Both the position numbers and the translations under genes were made by a program. Below, piece by piece: positions 24,060 to 33,250 of a DNA stretch of 46,295 nt. The notes below the pieces were generated by a model that ran no database searches, was not told the DNA's origin, and worked only from the letters and a program-made list of their open reading frames with translations. The stretch spans positions 1-46,295 of the forward strand of contig NZ_LASA01000101.1 in assembly GCF_001562015.1 (NCBI RefSeq), given 5' to 3'. The first letter of the stretch is position 1. Each line of letters opens with the position of its first letter. Origin of the DNA: Endozoicomonas arenosclerae. GTDB taxonomy: Bacteria > Pseudomonadota > Gammaproteobacteria > Pseudomonadales > Endozoicomonadaceae.

Positions 24060-24746
24060 ATGAAGTTGTTTGAATTGCTGGATAGCCCTGTTCAATTAAT
24101 CATGTACGATCTGGATGGCACATTGGTAGACAGTGTTCCAGACCTGGCCATTGCCCTGGATAAAATGCTGACAGACCTTAACCTGCCCGCAGCCGGTATC
24201 GAAAAAACCAGACTCTGGGTCGGCAACGGCATTCCGTCACTGGTCAGAAGGGCCCTGGCCGATGACATGATGGGAGATCAACCCGGCGTCGTAGACCAGG
24301 AAACCTTTAGCAAAGCTCTGGAACGGTTCAAACATCATTACGCTATTGAAGTAGGACAGCACAGCGCTCTTTACTCTGGCGTATTCTCTTTCCTCAGCCA
24401 GATTCACAAGGCGGGCATCAAGCAAGCCGTGGTCACGAACAAATCTGAAATCTTCACAGAATTGCTGCTGAAGCATATGGGCATTGATCACTTTTTTGAA
24501 CTCAGCATTGGCGGAGACAGTCTGAATGAGAAGAAGCCCCACCCTATGCCCCTGCACCACACCATGGAGCATTTTGGCTGCAACACTCAGAACAGCATCA
24601 TGATCGGAGACTCGAGTAATGACGTTAAAGCCGCCAGAGCGGCGGGTGTAAAAGTAGTGGGCCTTCCTTATGGCTATAACCATGGAGAGCCTATTGAGTC
24701 GTCTCACCCTGACTCTGTCGTTGAGAGTCTGACTGACCTGCTCTAA
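24060..24746 (+). CDS. gph: Phosphoglycolate phosphatase
   Basis: A 228-residue HAD-family phosphatase that dephosphorylates 2-phosphoglycolate. Motif I MYDLDGTLVDS carries the nucleophile Asp17 and acid/base Asp19. Motif II is AVVTNKS, followed by the KKPHP motif III region (LNEKKPHPMPLHHTME) and motif IV MIGDSSNDVKAARAAG. The cap domain inserted after motif I has the usual length. The neighbouring rpe and trpE support the assignment within the rpe-gph-trpE block. Confidence 0.93.
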   Translation: MKLFELLDSPVQLIMYDLDGTLVDSVPDLAIALDKMLTDLNLPAAGIEKTRLWVGNGIPSLVRRALADDMMGDQPGVVDQETFSKALERFKHHYAIEVGQHSALYSGVFSFLSQIHKAGIKQAVVTNKSEIFTELLLKHMGIDHFFELSIGGDSLNEKKPHPMPLHHTMEHFGCNTQNSIMIGDSSNDVKAARAAGVKVVGLPYGYNHGEPIESSHPDSVVESLTDLL

Positions 24747-24756
24747 CGCAACTGTC

Positions 24757-24801
24757 CCCCTGAACCTGAACAGTCAACTAAACTGTTGAAGCTCAGGGGA
24801 G
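24757..24801 (+). promoter_or_regulatory. Hairpin that covers the ribosome site of the next gene
   Basis: CCCCTGA (24757-24763) pairs with TCAGGGG (24793-24799), and inside it AACAGT (24769-24774) pairs with ACTGTT (24782-24787). The 3' arm overlaps the GGGGAG Shine-Dalgarno that precedes the ATG at 24809. The structure could shut off translation of the following gene, or act as a terminator after gph without a T-run. Confidence 0.5.
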
Positions 24802-24808
24802 ACTAGAT

Positions 24809-26737
24809 ATGCAACTGAATTCACTTTCAGAACGTCTCATTCGTCCTATTCTGTTGATGCTGGCCATTATTGTCTTACCTCTGTTGCGCTTTGCTTCTGC
24901 CCTTGAGCCTCCCGACACACATCCCGACACCATTGTCTTACCTTTTGGTGATCTGGACACCTATGCATTGGCCCGATTCAGAGATGACAACACCCGGTCC
25001 TACGGCATCATATTCTGGGACCGATTCATCATCACATCGGTGAAATCCCCCAGTCCAACTCAGTCAGACCTGAAGTTCAGGGAACGAGTGCTGGAACAGC
25101 TTTCGATTACCCCCCTCAACACACCCGAACACATTGAGTCATCCGGAGTCACTTTCTGCCAGCATCAACCCACTGACGAAGAGTATTCCATTCTGGTCTG
25201 TGAACTGGACAGAATCTATGAAGGCTTGACGCCTGTCCTGATGCCTTTTGAAAGGGAAGTTGATTCATTCAATCAGTGGCTAAACAGTTCAACATCAAGC
25301 TCCGTAATCAGCGCTGTTGCGGATATTAACGAGCAAAATCAACTGCTCATCATCCCCTTGAGCTTTGATCCGAGAAATTATCAATCCCTGCCAGGCTGGA
25401 TTGTGGCAGAACATGACGGCTCAAGCTTTACCGCTACACAGACTGTCACCCAGCTTGTACTGCCAGGAATGAGTTGCCTGGGACAAAGCAGCTGGCCTCA
25501 ACAGGAACTCATGTTTCTCGGCTTCAAGCCAGATCGACAAATCTTTCAATACAATAAACCGGATGGAGAGCAATTCCTGCAAATACCCTTTTTGCCTTTA
25601 GAACAGGTTATTCATTTAGTCGCCAGCTCCGCAGGTGTTAGCCAGCACCAGGCTAATCGATGGCAGTTCCGTACGGATGGGAGCGCAACCGCTCTAGCCA
25701 TTACAACTCACGATATTCTTAAACTGTTTGGGGAAGAAACGGACCAAAGCCTTGAAGGTTATCTCTGCCTGTCTGATTGCAGCACAGGAACAGCACCCAG
25801 AGGGAAAGGATTCTGCAGAACTCGTAAAGGCAAGAGCTCATCCTTTTATGTCCTTGAGGGCCGATTGGTAGAGTGGGAGTTCATCCAAAAAGAACCGTTG
25901 CCGGATGAAGCCATGCATCCTGAGACGGATTCAAGATGCACAGTCACCTATCCTGTTTGCTTTGTCGCTGTGGCGGAAGTAACCGGTTTCGGGGAAGTCT
26001 ATGATAAAGAGGGGTGTGATATCGGAGACGATCTAGGTCCCTATTCTGAATATTTTATCGCCATTATAGAGTCGGACAAAGGTGCAACGGTTGACCCGGA
26101 ACAGCCCACCCTTCCTGTGATCAATAACTCTAATTCCACAGCGGACTATTCTGGCAGTCCGCATATAATCGTTATCACCAACCCTGGCTTTACGGAGCCT
26201 TCACAACCCTCATTTATAGGCGGCAATGACTCCCATCCTCCTGACCTGATTCCTCCAGATCCTGTCGACAACAGCTCTATAGACCATCAGACGCTCATTA
26301 TAATTATTGTTGTTCCCGCTGCAGGCCTGACCCTGGTTGTGGTCATCGCCTCAAGTGCCTGCCTGTACTACATTCGAAAGAAAAGACATAGCCAGGCACC
26401 GGAAGAGCGACACAGATTGATCGAAGAAGATACTTCACCACCACCTCCTCCAGATGAAGGCACTGTGGTAATCCCCATGAGCACAATCAGCGGTGGAGCC
26501 TCAGTGAGCCCCGTTATCAGAATATCGCAAGATCAATTGTTTACAGTCGATCGGCCACGCTCTAATGACATTGGAACCATGCTTGAACCTCATAGCACAA
26601 CAGATAACCCCAACGATCCGCCAGCTCTGCATGCCCCACCCATTGAAGGCATCATTCTGATTCCACCGGAAGAGCGTACCCCGGACACACCGTCGTCAGT
26701 GCCTAAATCCAGGCTTCCTGAAGATCAGCAGGATTAA
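24809..26737 (+). CDS. Type I membrane protein with proline-rich cytoplasmic tail, unknown family
   Basis: A 642-residue protein. Residues 1-32 form a signal sequence (LLMLAIIVLPLLRFASA). About 460 exported residues follow with many Cys. A single hydrophobic helix (about 493-517, IIIIVVPAAGLTLVVVIASS) is followed by the stop-transfer YYIRKKRH and a cytoplasmic tail of about 120 residues containing PPPPPDEG and other Pro- and Ser/Thr-rich stretches. This signal-ectodomain-helix-tail order is typical of eukaryotic type I receptors and rare in bacteria. SYGIIFWDRFIITS near residue 64 faintly recalls the start of trypsin-like folds, but no catalytic triad is evident. It is inserted between gph and trpE. 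GGGGAG precedes the ATG. Confidence 0.6.
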   Translation: MQLNSLSERLIRPILLMLAIIVLPLLRFASALEPPDTHPDTIVLPFGDLDTYALARFRDDNTRSYGIIFWDRFIITSVKSPSPTQSDLKFRERVLEQLSITPLNTPEHIESSGVTFCQHQPTDEEYSILVCELDRIYEGLTPVLMPFEREVDSFNQWLNSSTSSSVISAVADINEQNQLLIIPLSFDPRNYQSLPGWIVAEHDGSSFTATQTVTQLVLPGMSCLGQSSWPQQELMFLGFKPDRQIFQYNKPDGEQFLQIPFLPLEQVIHLVASSAGVSQHQANRWQFRTDGSATALAITTHDILKLFGEETDQSLEGYLCLSDCSTGTAPRGKGFCRTRKGKSSSFYVLEGRLVEWEFIQKEPLPDEAMHPETDSRCTVTYPVCFVAVAEVTGFGEVYDKEGCDIGDDLGPYSEYFIAIIESDKGATVDPEQPTLPVINNSNSTADYSGSPHIIVITNPGFTEPSQPSFIGGNDSHPPDLIPPDPVDNSSIDHQTLIIIIVVPAAGLTLVVVIASSACLYYIRKKRHSQAPEERHRLIEEDTSPPPPPDEGTVVIPMSTISGGASVSPVIRISQDQLFTVDRPRSNDIGTMLEPHSTTDNPNDPPALHAPPIEGIILIPPEERTPDTPSSVPKSRLPEDQQD

Positions 26738-26758
26738 CGGTCACAATAGCTCCCAGCG

Positions 26759-26786
26759 TTTGCATTAACCTTTGCAGTCATATAAT
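26759..26786 (+). promoter_or_regulatory. Candidate promoter of the trp leader
   Basis: TATAAT at 26781-26786 with TTTGCA at 26759-26764 and a 16-base spacer. Transcription would begin near 26793, about 45 bases before the leader peptide start. Confidence 0.5.
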
Positions 26787-26836
26787 CTTCGGGTCTTACT
26801 CATACGACTGCGCCCAGACTAATTGCGGAGCCAGCA

Positions 26837-26956
26837 GTGATTAAACGTCATTCAGAGACACAAACAAAGATCAGAGCCACTGCATCAGCAGTGACACTCT
26901 CTACTCCTGCCTCAAAGTTCTCCTCCTGGCGATGGCTTGGCTGGCCCTGCGCCTGA
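26837..26956 (+). CDS. trpL: trp operon leader peptide (attenuation)
   Basis: A 39-codon frame starting at GTG 26837 with GCGGAG six bases upstream and ending at TGA 26954-26956. It ends SSWRWLGWPCA, three Trp within the last nine residues. This is the signature of a leader peptide that senses charged tRNA-Trp and controls read-through into trpE by ribosome stalling. The DNA coding the Trp cluster (GGCTTGGCTG) can pair with CAGCCAAAGCC just downstream, a plausible protector (1:2) stem. A classical terminator stem with a T-run before trpE is not obvious, so the detailed mechanism is open. The region 26957-27110 also has a CCGTGAA...TTCACGG long-range pairing. Confidence 0.8.
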   Translation: MIKRHSETQTKIRATASAVTLSTPASKFSSWRWLGWPCA

Positions 26957-27110
26957 TAAAAAGCCACAACTCAGCCAAAGCCCTGCGTTTTTCGCACAAA
27001 TTTACATCAGCCGTGAACCCGAAAAATCGATTTTCGCCCTCTTGCAGGATGAAATACATTCACGGTCAACGATACTGCTTAATCATTAGCCAGATAATAA
27101 AGAGGCCTGT

Positions 27111-28637
27111 ATGACGCCTGAAGCATTTTCTCGTCTGGCCCGCGAAGGATATAACCGCATTCCTGTAATCCGGGAAATCCTGGCGGACCTGGACACGCCG
27201 TTAACCACTTATCTAAAGCTGGCGAACGGTCGTTACTCCTACCTGCTTGAATCCGTTGAAGGCGGAGAAAAGTGGGGACGCTACTCCATGATTGGACTTC
27301 CGTGCAGAACTATTCTACGGGTGTCTGGATACAGCCCCGACTGCAAGGTCACTCTGGAAACCGACGGCCAGATCGTTGAAGAGCACAACCCGGAGGATCC
27401 CCTGGCCTTTATCAAGGCATTCCAGGCTCGTTATAAAGTGCCGGAACTGCCTGACCTGCCGCGCTTTACCGGCGGTCTGGTGGGCTACTTTGCTTACGAC
27501 ACGGTTCGCTACATTGAAGAACGTCTGAAAAACTCTGCTCCGGACGACGAGCTGGGCAACCCTGATATCATGCTGATGGTGTCCGACGAACTGGTGGTTT
27601 TTGATAACCTCAGCGGCAAGCTGATTCTGGTGACACATGCCAATCCGGATGAACCTGCAGCATTGGAAAAAGCGGAGTTCCGTCTTGATGATCTGGTGCG
27701 CAGACTACAAACCACCAACGTTCTGCCACCTGTGCAGGCTTCCCTGAATCCGGCTCAGGAAGATGACTTCAAATCCGGCTTTGGTCGGGAAACCTTCGAA
27801 GGCGCTGTAGAAAAGATCAAGGATTATATTCTTGCCGGTGACGCCATGCAGGTCGTCCCTTCTCAACGCATGACCATTCCTTTCGACAGCTCTCCATTGA
27901 ATCTATACCGAGCCCTTAGAAGCACCAACCCATCTCCCTATATGTACTACATGGATCTGGGCGACTTTCATGTTGTAGGTTCTTCTCCGGAAATTCTGGC
28001 GCGACTTGAAGACGGTGAAGTCACTGTCAGACCTATCGCCGGAACCCGCAAGCGTGGTGCTACAGAAGAGCGAGACAAGGAACTTGAGAGAGAACTGCTC
28101 AATGATCCTAAAGAACTGGCAGAACATCTGATGCTCATTGATCTGGGTAGAAACGACGCTGGACGAGTATCTAAAACCGGTACGGTCAAGCTGACCGACA
28201 AAATGGTCATCGAGCGTTATTCCCACGTTATGCATATTGTTTCCAACGTGACCGGTCAGTTGAAAGACGGTATGGACGCTATTGAAGTGCTGAAGGCTAC
28301 ACTGCCTGCAGGCACACTCAGTGGTGCACCCAAAGTTCGAGCTATGGAAATCATTGATGAACTTGAACCGGTAAAACGAGGCGTTTATGGCGGTGCCGTT
28401 GGCTATCTGGCCTGGAACGGCAATATGGATACCGCCATCGCCATCCGCACAGCCGTTATCAAAGACCGTAAACTGCATGTACAGGCAGGTGCCGGCATAG
28501 TGGCAGATTCCGTTCCTGAAATGGAATGGAAAGAAACCATGAATAAGGGACGAGCACTTTTCAAAGCCGTCGCCATGGCCCAGACCGGCCTGTCCGCCAC
28601 ACCTTCCAACCAGAAGCAAACAGGGGAGCGAAACTGA
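27111..28637 (+). CDS. trpE: Anthranilate synthase component I
   Basis: A 508-residue chorismate-using enzyme, the aminase subunit of anthranilate synthase, which makes anthranilate from chorismate with ammonia supplied by TrpG. The N-terminal regulatory LLES motif lies in [21 protein letters not shown] and binds feedback Trp. The catalytic domain shows [62 protein letters not shown] and [15 protein letters not shown] precedes the ATG. It follows the trp leader and ends two bases before the trpG start. Confidence 0.97.
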   Translation: MTPEAFSRLAREGYNRIPVIREILADLDTPLTTYLKLANGRYSYLLESVEGGEKWGRYSMIGLPCRTILRVSGYSPDCKVTLETDGQIVEEHNPEDPLAFIKAFQARYKVPELPDLPRFTGGLVGYFAYDTVRYIEERLKNSAPDDELGNPDIMLMVSDELVVFDNLSGKLILVTHANPDEPAALEKAEFRLDDLVRRLQTTNVLPPVQASLNPAQEDDFKSGFGRETFEGAVEKIKDYILAGDAMQVVPSQRMTIPFDSSPLNLYRALRSTNPSPYMYYMDLGDFHVVGSSPEILARLEDGEVTVRPIAGTRKRGATEERDKELERELLNDPKELAEHLMLIDLGRNDAGRVSKTGTVKLTDKMVIERYSHVMHIVSNVTGQLKDGMDAIEVLKATLPAGTLSGAPKVRAMEIIDELEPVKRGVYGGAVGYLAWNGNMDTAIAIRTAVIKDRKLHVQAGAGIVADSVPEMEWKETMNKGRALFKAVAMAQTGLSATPSNQKQTGERN

Positions 28638-28638
28638 G

Positions 28639-29217
28639 ATGCTTTTAATGATCGATAACTATGATTCGTTCACCTGGAATCTGGTTCAGTACTTTGGTGA
28701 GTTGGGTCAGGACGTTGAAGTGCATCGTAATGATCACATCACCCTTGAAGAGATCGAAGCCCTGAATCCAGAGCGCATTGTCATCTCTCCTGGCCCCTGC
28801 ACCCCCAACGAGGCCGGTGTTTCAATGGCAACCATTGAACATTTCAAAGGCAAAAAGCCCATTTTGGGTGTCTGCCTGGGACACCAGAGTATGGGACAGG
28901 TATTTGGTGGCAAGATTGTGCGGGCCAGACAGGTGATGCACGGAAAAGTATCACCCGTCTATCATAAGGGGCTGGGTGTATTTGCTGACCTGCCTAACCC
29001 GGTTACGACTACCCGTTACCACTCGCTGGTGATTGAGAAAGAAAGCCTGCCCGACTGCTTTGAAATCACGGCCTGGACTCAACACGAAGACGGCAGCATG
29101 GATGAGATTATGGGAATACGCCACAAAACCCTTCCATTGGAAGGCGTGCAGTTCCACCCGGAATCCATCATGACCGATCGTGGCCATGACATGCTTGAGA
29201 ATTTTCTAAAGCAGTGA
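28639..29217 (+). CDS. trpG: Anthranilate synthase component II (glutamine amidotransferase)
   Basis: A 192-residue class I glutamine amidotransferase. It opens with [22 protein letters not shown]; the nucleophile is Cys79 in [13 protein letters not shown] and the His-Glu pair lies in [10 protein letters not shown]. The start is two bases after the trpE stop, so the two subunits are translationally linked. It may also serve PabB for folate synthesis, as TrpG does in several bacteria. It has the short form, not fused to TrpD. Confidence 0.95.
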   Translation: MLLMIDNYDSFTWNLVQYFGELGQDVEVHRNDHITLEEIEALNPERIVISPGPCTPNEAGVSMATIEHFKGKKPILGVCLGHQSMGQVFGGKIVRARQVMHGKVSPVYHKGLGVFADLPNPVTTTRYHSLVIEKESLPDCFEITAWTQHEDGSMDEIMGIRHKTLPLEGVQFHPESIMTDRGHDMLENFLKQ

Positions 29218-29337
29218 GGCCGGAAAGGCTAAAGAAGAAAAAACAGCCAAGAACAAAATGCAGCTCAATCCAAACGCTCAAAAAATCCGACGAGCCTGAC
29301 AAAACTGCATTTTCAGAGTTAATGGGAGCCAGACAAA
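29218..29337. other. trpG-trpD spacer with inverted repeat
   Basis: This 120-base spacer contains AAAATGCAG (29255-29263) and CTGCATTTT (29305-29313), a 9-bp inverted repeat. The hairpin may modulate expression between trpG and trpD. No open frame with a ribosome site is seen. Confidence 0.4.
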
Positions 29338-30375
29338 ATGAACATTAAAGAGGCCATTGGCCGCGCAGTCAGCAACCTGGACCTGAGCCGTGATGAGATG
29401 ATGAGCGTAATGCGTGACATCATGACCGGCCAGTGCACCGACGCCCAGATTGGTTCATTCCTCACTGCCATGCGCATGAAGAGTGAAAGTATTGAAGAGA
29501 TCACCGGTGCCACCCAGGTTCTGAGAGAAATGGTCACGGGTGTTGAAGTTAAAGCTGAACACCTGGTGGACATTGTGGGAACCGGTGGTGACGGCGCACA
29601 CCTGTTCAACGTATCGACTGCATCTTCCTTCGTAGCTGCGGCTGCAGGCGCTCATGTTGCCAAACACGGTAACCGTGGTGTCTCCAGTTCCAGTGGCAGC
29701 GCCGATCTGTTGGAAAAAGCCGGTATTTCCCTTGGCATTAAACCGGAACAGGTAGCCCGCTGTACTGAAGAAGTCGGTGTTGGCTTCATGTTTGCCCCCG
29801 CTCATCATTCAGCCATGAAAAATGTTGTCGGTGTTCGCAGGGAGCTGAGCGTTCGCACTTTCTTCAACATCCTTGGCCCAATGTCGAACCCGGCGGGTGT
29901 AAAGAATCTGGTGATTGGCGTGTTTACCCGTGAACTCTGCCTGCCAATGGCTGAAGTACTGAGAGAGCTGGGTAATCAGCATGTCATGGTCGTACACTCT
30001 GTGGACGGACTGGATGAAATCAGTATTGCCAGCGAAACTCATGTGGCCGAACTGAAAAACGGTGAGATCAGGGAATACACCATCAAACCTGAAGACTTTG
30101 GTATTGAATCCCAGAGCCTGATCGGGCTTACGGTGGAAGGCTCTGAAGATTCCCTGTCCCTGATCCGTGATGCTCTTGGCAAGCGTGAAGGCGAGTATGC
30201 CCATAAAGCCGCTGACATGATCTCACTCAATGCTGGTGCTGCCATTTATGTATCCGGTGTAGCCACCAGTCTTCAGGAAGGTATTGGCATGGCTCAGGAC
30301 GCGATTGCCAGTGGCTTGTCTCTGGAAAAAATGCGTGAGCTGGCTAGCTTTACACAAATACTTGCCGAGGGGTGA
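29338..30375 (+). CDS. trpD: Anthranilate phosphoribosyltransferase
   Basis: A 345-residue enzyme that joins anthranilate to phosphoribosyl pyrophosphate. Hallmarks are the [22 protein letters not shown] region with the PRPP glycine loop, [36 protein letters not shown] and [14 protein letters not shown] precedes the ATG by about nine bases. The gene is followed at once by trpC (three bases between stop and ATG), as in Pseudomonas trpGDC. Confidence 0.97.
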   Translation: MNIKEAIGRAVSNLDLSRDEMMSVMRDIMTGQCTDAQIGSFLTAMRMKSESIEEITGATQVLREMVTGVEVKAEHLVDIVGTGGDGAHLFNVSTASSFVAAAAGAHVAKHGNRGVSSSSGSADLLEKAGISLGIKPEQVARCTEEVGVGFMFAPAHHSAMKNVVGVRRELSVRTFFNILGPMSNPAGVKNLVIGVFTRELCLPMAEVLRELGNQHVMVVHSVDGLDEISIASETHVAELKNGEIREYTIKPEDFGIESQSLIGLTVEGSEDSLSLIRDALGKREGEYAHKAADMISLNAGAAIYVSGVATSLQEGIGMAQDAIASGLSLEKMRELASFTQILAEG

Positions 30376-30378
30376 TGA

Positions 30379-31194
30379 ATGACTGTTATGAACAAGAGGC
30401 CAACCATCCTCAACAAAATCGTTGAGCGAAAGCAGGAAGAAGTGGCTGAACGTCAGGCAGCCCTGTCCATGAAGGATGTGATTGCCAAAGCGCGCCACAC
30501 CGAAAAAACTCGCGGTTTTACCAAAAGTCTGGAAGCCCGGACAGAAAATCAGCAGGCAGCGATTATTGCCGAAATCAAAAAGGCTTCTCCCAGCAAGGGT
30601 GTCATCCGGGAAAATTTTGATCCGGCCAGCATTGCCAAAAGCTACGAAGAAGCGGGCGCCAGCTGCCTGTCTGTACTGACCGACAAGGATTTTTTCCAGG
30701 GAGCAGAAAGCTACCTTCAGGAAGCCCGCTCCGCATGCTCCCTGCCCGTCCTGCGCAAGGACTTTATGGTAGACCCATGGCAGATTTATGAGTCCCGTAT
30801 GATCGGTGCTGACTGCATTCTGTTAATTGTTTCCTGCCTGAGCGATGGCGAGCTTCAGGAATTCAGCAGCACGGCCCTGGACCTGGGAATGGATGTGCTG
30901 GTCGAAGTTCACGGTGCAGATGAACTGGAACGCGCTCTTCCACTGGAAGGCACATTGCTGGGCATCAACAACCGTAACCTGCATACGTTTGAAGTAACCC
31001 TGGACAATACCTTCTCACTGCTTTCCCAGATCCCTGAAGGCAGAAAAGTCATCACAGAGAGTGGCATCCATACGGTAGAAAACGTTGACAGTATGTTCGC
31101 CAGAGGAGTGAACAACTTCCTGGTGGGCGAAGCCTTTATGCGTCAGGATAATCCGGGTGAAGGGTTGACGAACCTGTTTGGAAAATATTTGTAA
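30379..31194 (+). CDS. trpC: Indole-3-glycerol-phosphate synthase
   Basis: A 271-residue stand-alone TIM-barrel synthase that cyclises 1-(2-carboxyphenylamino)-1-deoxyribulose 5-phosphate. It has [13 protein letters not shown] at the N-terminal helix, [85 protein letters not shown] and VITESGIH. No fused TrpF is present. It overlaps trpD closely and is the last gene of this trp segment. In Pseudomonas vfr follows directly, but here nine kilobases of other genes intervene. Confidence 0.97.
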   Translation: MTVMNKRPTILNKIVERKQEEVAERQAALSMKDVIAKARHTEKTRGFTKSLEARTENQQAAIIAEIKKASPSKGVIRENFDPASIAKSYEEAGASCLSVLTDKDFFQGAESYLQEARSACSLPVLRKDFMVDPWQIYESRMIGADCILLIVSCLSDGELQEFSSTALDLGMDVLVEVHGADELERALPLEGTLLGINNRNLHTFEVTLDNTFSLLSQIPEGRKVITESGIHTVENVDSMFARGVNNFLVGEAFMRQDNPGEGLTNLFGKYL

Positions 31195-31204
31195 GCTTCA
31201 ACAA

Positions 31205-31273
31205 TAAAGTGATCAGTAATCAGTAGACAGTTTTAAGAAGTCTTTTCCATTTAACTGTCTACTGTTCACTTTA
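31205..31273. repeat. Dispersed palindromic repeat between trpC and sodC
   Basis: CAGTAGACAGTT (31221-31232) pairs exactly with AACTGTCTACTG (31253-31264). The flanks TAAAGTGA and TTCACTTTA extend the pairing with a bulge. The same core occurs near 39937-39990. Lying between convergent genes, it may act as a terminator. Confidence 0.6.
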
Positions 31274-31280
31274 AATTGCC

Positions 31281-31814
31281 TTACTTAATCACCCCGCACG
31301 CGATCCGAGACCCTCCCCCTCCCATAGGCGGATTATCGGAGTAGTTATCACCCCCCGAATGAATCATCAGAGAGCGTCCTTTCAAATCGGACAGTTTGAG
31401 GCGCTTGGCCACCACAGGGATTTTTGAAAATCCTTTGTCGTCTACCGTCAGTCTTGGCAGATCACCCAGATGCCCGTTGCCATCCGGTCCCTGGTGAGTA
31501 TCTGTCTTGTCCGGGTCATAATGACCACCGGCCGCCAGAGCCGCTACCATCACCCCGTTTTTTGACCCGGGATCACAGCTGGGGTTTTCATGAATATGGA
31601 AGCCATGCTCTCCCGGCACAAGGTCATGCAGGTTAGGAGTAAACTCCACGCCTCCGCCCGAAGCGGCAGAAATTGTGATAGTGCCCAACTCAGCACCCAC
31701 ACCGGAAGGAGATACCTGATTCATCTTGACCGTAAAGCTGTCATTGGAAGTACAGGCAGAAAGCATTGCCGTCACGACCACTATGCCAGACAGTCCGCTG
31801 ACTTTTTTGAACAT
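31281..31814 (-). CDS. sodC: Cu/Zn superoxide dismutase, lipoprotein
   Basis: A 177-residue exported dismutase that removes superoxide in the periplasm. From the ATG at 31814 the signal ends in the lipobox MLSAC with Cys21, so the protein is probably lipid-anchored. Copper and zinc ligands are visible: HGFHIHENPSC (His73, His75), GGHYDP (His98), DTHQGPDGNGHLGDLP (His107, His115, Asp118) and the active-site Arg near SRIACGVIK. A GGAG site precedes this ATG; the longer open frame with eight extra residues is not preferred. Host-associated bacteria often use such enzymes against the oxidative burst. Confidence 0.9.
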   Translation of the reverse strand: MFKKVSGLSGIVVVTAMLSACTSNDSFTVKMNQVSPSGVGAELGTITISAASGGGVEFTPNLHDLVPGEHGFHIHENPSCDPGSKNGVMVAALAAGGHYDPDKTDTHQGPDGNGHLGDLPRLTVDDKGFSKIPVVAKRLKLSDLKGRSLMIHSGGDNYSDNPPMGGGGSRIACGVIK

Positions 31815-31930
31815 GATTGCCAACTCCAGCAAAAACAAGTGTGTGACAGAGCAATATAGCCATGCTTATTCGGGTTTACTTAATAGACCGTCTGAAAAAA
31901 AAGAATTTTTACGGTTTTGTTCCAAAAATT

Positions 31931-33211
31931 CTATTCAACATTCCCATCGGTTATGTTTCTGCCCATCCACCAGCAATAGGCCGCTGGTAAAATCACTAAC
32001 AGCCCCATCAATGAATGCCAGGGGTTGTTAAAAACTACATAAGTCGTTGCCAATACAACAGCCAGAAGAAAAAAAGCCGGGGTCACAGGCCAGAATGGGA
32101 TCAACAATGATTGATTACTGAGCTTGAGACGCACCAGAGAAGTAATACACAGAGCTGAACTCAACCCCAGCATATAGCCGACACATGTCATCAGCCATTC
32201 GCAGGAACCCAGCCATAAAAACGCGATCGCCAGGGCCGCCTGAAACAATGTGGCATTTGAAAAGCGGCCATCTTTACTGGATAGAAAAGCCGGCAAGTAA
32301 CCATCGTCTGCCATTTTGCTGTAGATTCTTGGTCCCATCATGATCATGGCTGACAATGAAGTGATCAAAGACAGATTGATTACCAGCAGGGCTATCTTGA
32401 GGCCTAATGGATTCGACAGTTGCTCTGCTGCTCTCACCACTACATCAATCTTCCCTGATAAAAGAGAGAGATCCTGACTGCTCACAATAACCAGATTTAG
32501 CGCCATATAAATCAGAAAGACGCACAAGGAACCTATCAGCGTTGCCTTCATCACATTTTTTTGCGGAGCGCGAATCTCTCCCGCCACATAGATAATGGCA
32601 TTCCAGCCCGAGTAACCAAAGAACGTCCAGATCAAGCACAGCGGCAGAGCATCCATATTGAATTGACTGACCACACCTGGATCAACCTTCAAATTATCGA
32701 AATGGATCTCAAAGCTGGCCACCGCAACAAAAGCCAGGATAAGGACAATTTTGATCACAATGACAAAGTTCTGAAGCTTGAGTCCCGTGGGCATATGAAA
32801 GCAGTGCGCCCCCATAAACAGCAGAATCATCAAGGTGCCTATCCATTCAGTAGAAATCCCTGTCCAGGCACTGAAGGTCAGGCCCAGGCCATAGGCACAA
32901 AGAGCGATGGGAGCGGTAAAGCCCACCATCAGAGAAACCCAGCCAGCCAGACAACCGAAGAATGGATGAAGGGTTCTGGAGAGAAACAGGTATTCACCAC
33001 CGGATTCGGGTATCGCTCTGGCCATGGCCCCATAACAGACAGCCCCTGAGAGCATAACAATCCCGCCTATCATCCAGACTGAAATAACAAGGAGAGGATG
33101 ACCGGCCTCCGCCAGCATCAATCCAGTTAAGGTAAAGGTGCCGGCACCTATAACATTGGCAATAACCAACATGACTGCACTGAACAGCCCAAAGCCTTGA
33201 GGGGAAGACAT
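31931..33211 (-). CDS. APC-superfamily amino acid permease
   Basis: A 426-residue membrane protein with about 12 hydrophobic segments. The N-terminal VMLVIANVIGAGTFTLTGLML has the unwound GAGTF substrate loop of APC transporters. AIPESGGEYLFLSRTLHPFFG, with the conserved Gly-Gly-Glu-Tyr, follows TM2. The exact substrate (amino acid, polyamine or amine) cannot be assigned. The gene follows the exported methyltransferase-like gene by about 39 bases on the same strand, so they may be co-transcribed, and precedes sodC. The ATG at 33211 is preferred to the GTG one codon upstream. Confidence 0.85.
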   Translation of the reverse strand: MSSPQGFGLFSAVMLVIANVIGAGTFTLTGLMLAEAGHPLLVISVWMIGGIVMLSGAVCYGAMARAIPESGGEYLFLSRTLHPFFGCLAGWVSLMVGFTAPIALCAYGLGLTFSAWTGISTEWIGTLMILLFMGAHCFHMPTGLKLQNFVIVIKIVLILAFVAVASFEIHFDNLKVDPGVVSQFNMDALPLCLIWTFFGYSGWNAIIYVAGEIRAPQKNVMKATLIGSLCVFLIYMALNLVIVSSQDLSLLSGKIDVVVRAAEQLSNPLGLKIALLVINLSLITSLSAMIMMGPRIYSKMADDGYLPAFLSSKDGRFSNATLFQAALAIAFLWLGSCEWLMTCVGYMLGLSSALCITSLVRLKLSNQSLLIPFWPVTPAFFLLAVVLATTYVVFNNPWHSLMGLLVILPAAYCWWMGRNITDGNVE

Positions 33212-33250
33212 CACTGAAATTTACCGGATTAGAAAAGTTTTATGCAGAAG

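Noticed and set aside
26932-27114. 60-codon frame overlapping the trp leader
   Set aside because: It overlaps the leader peptide in another frame, has no better ribosome site and lacks the Trp cluster logic.
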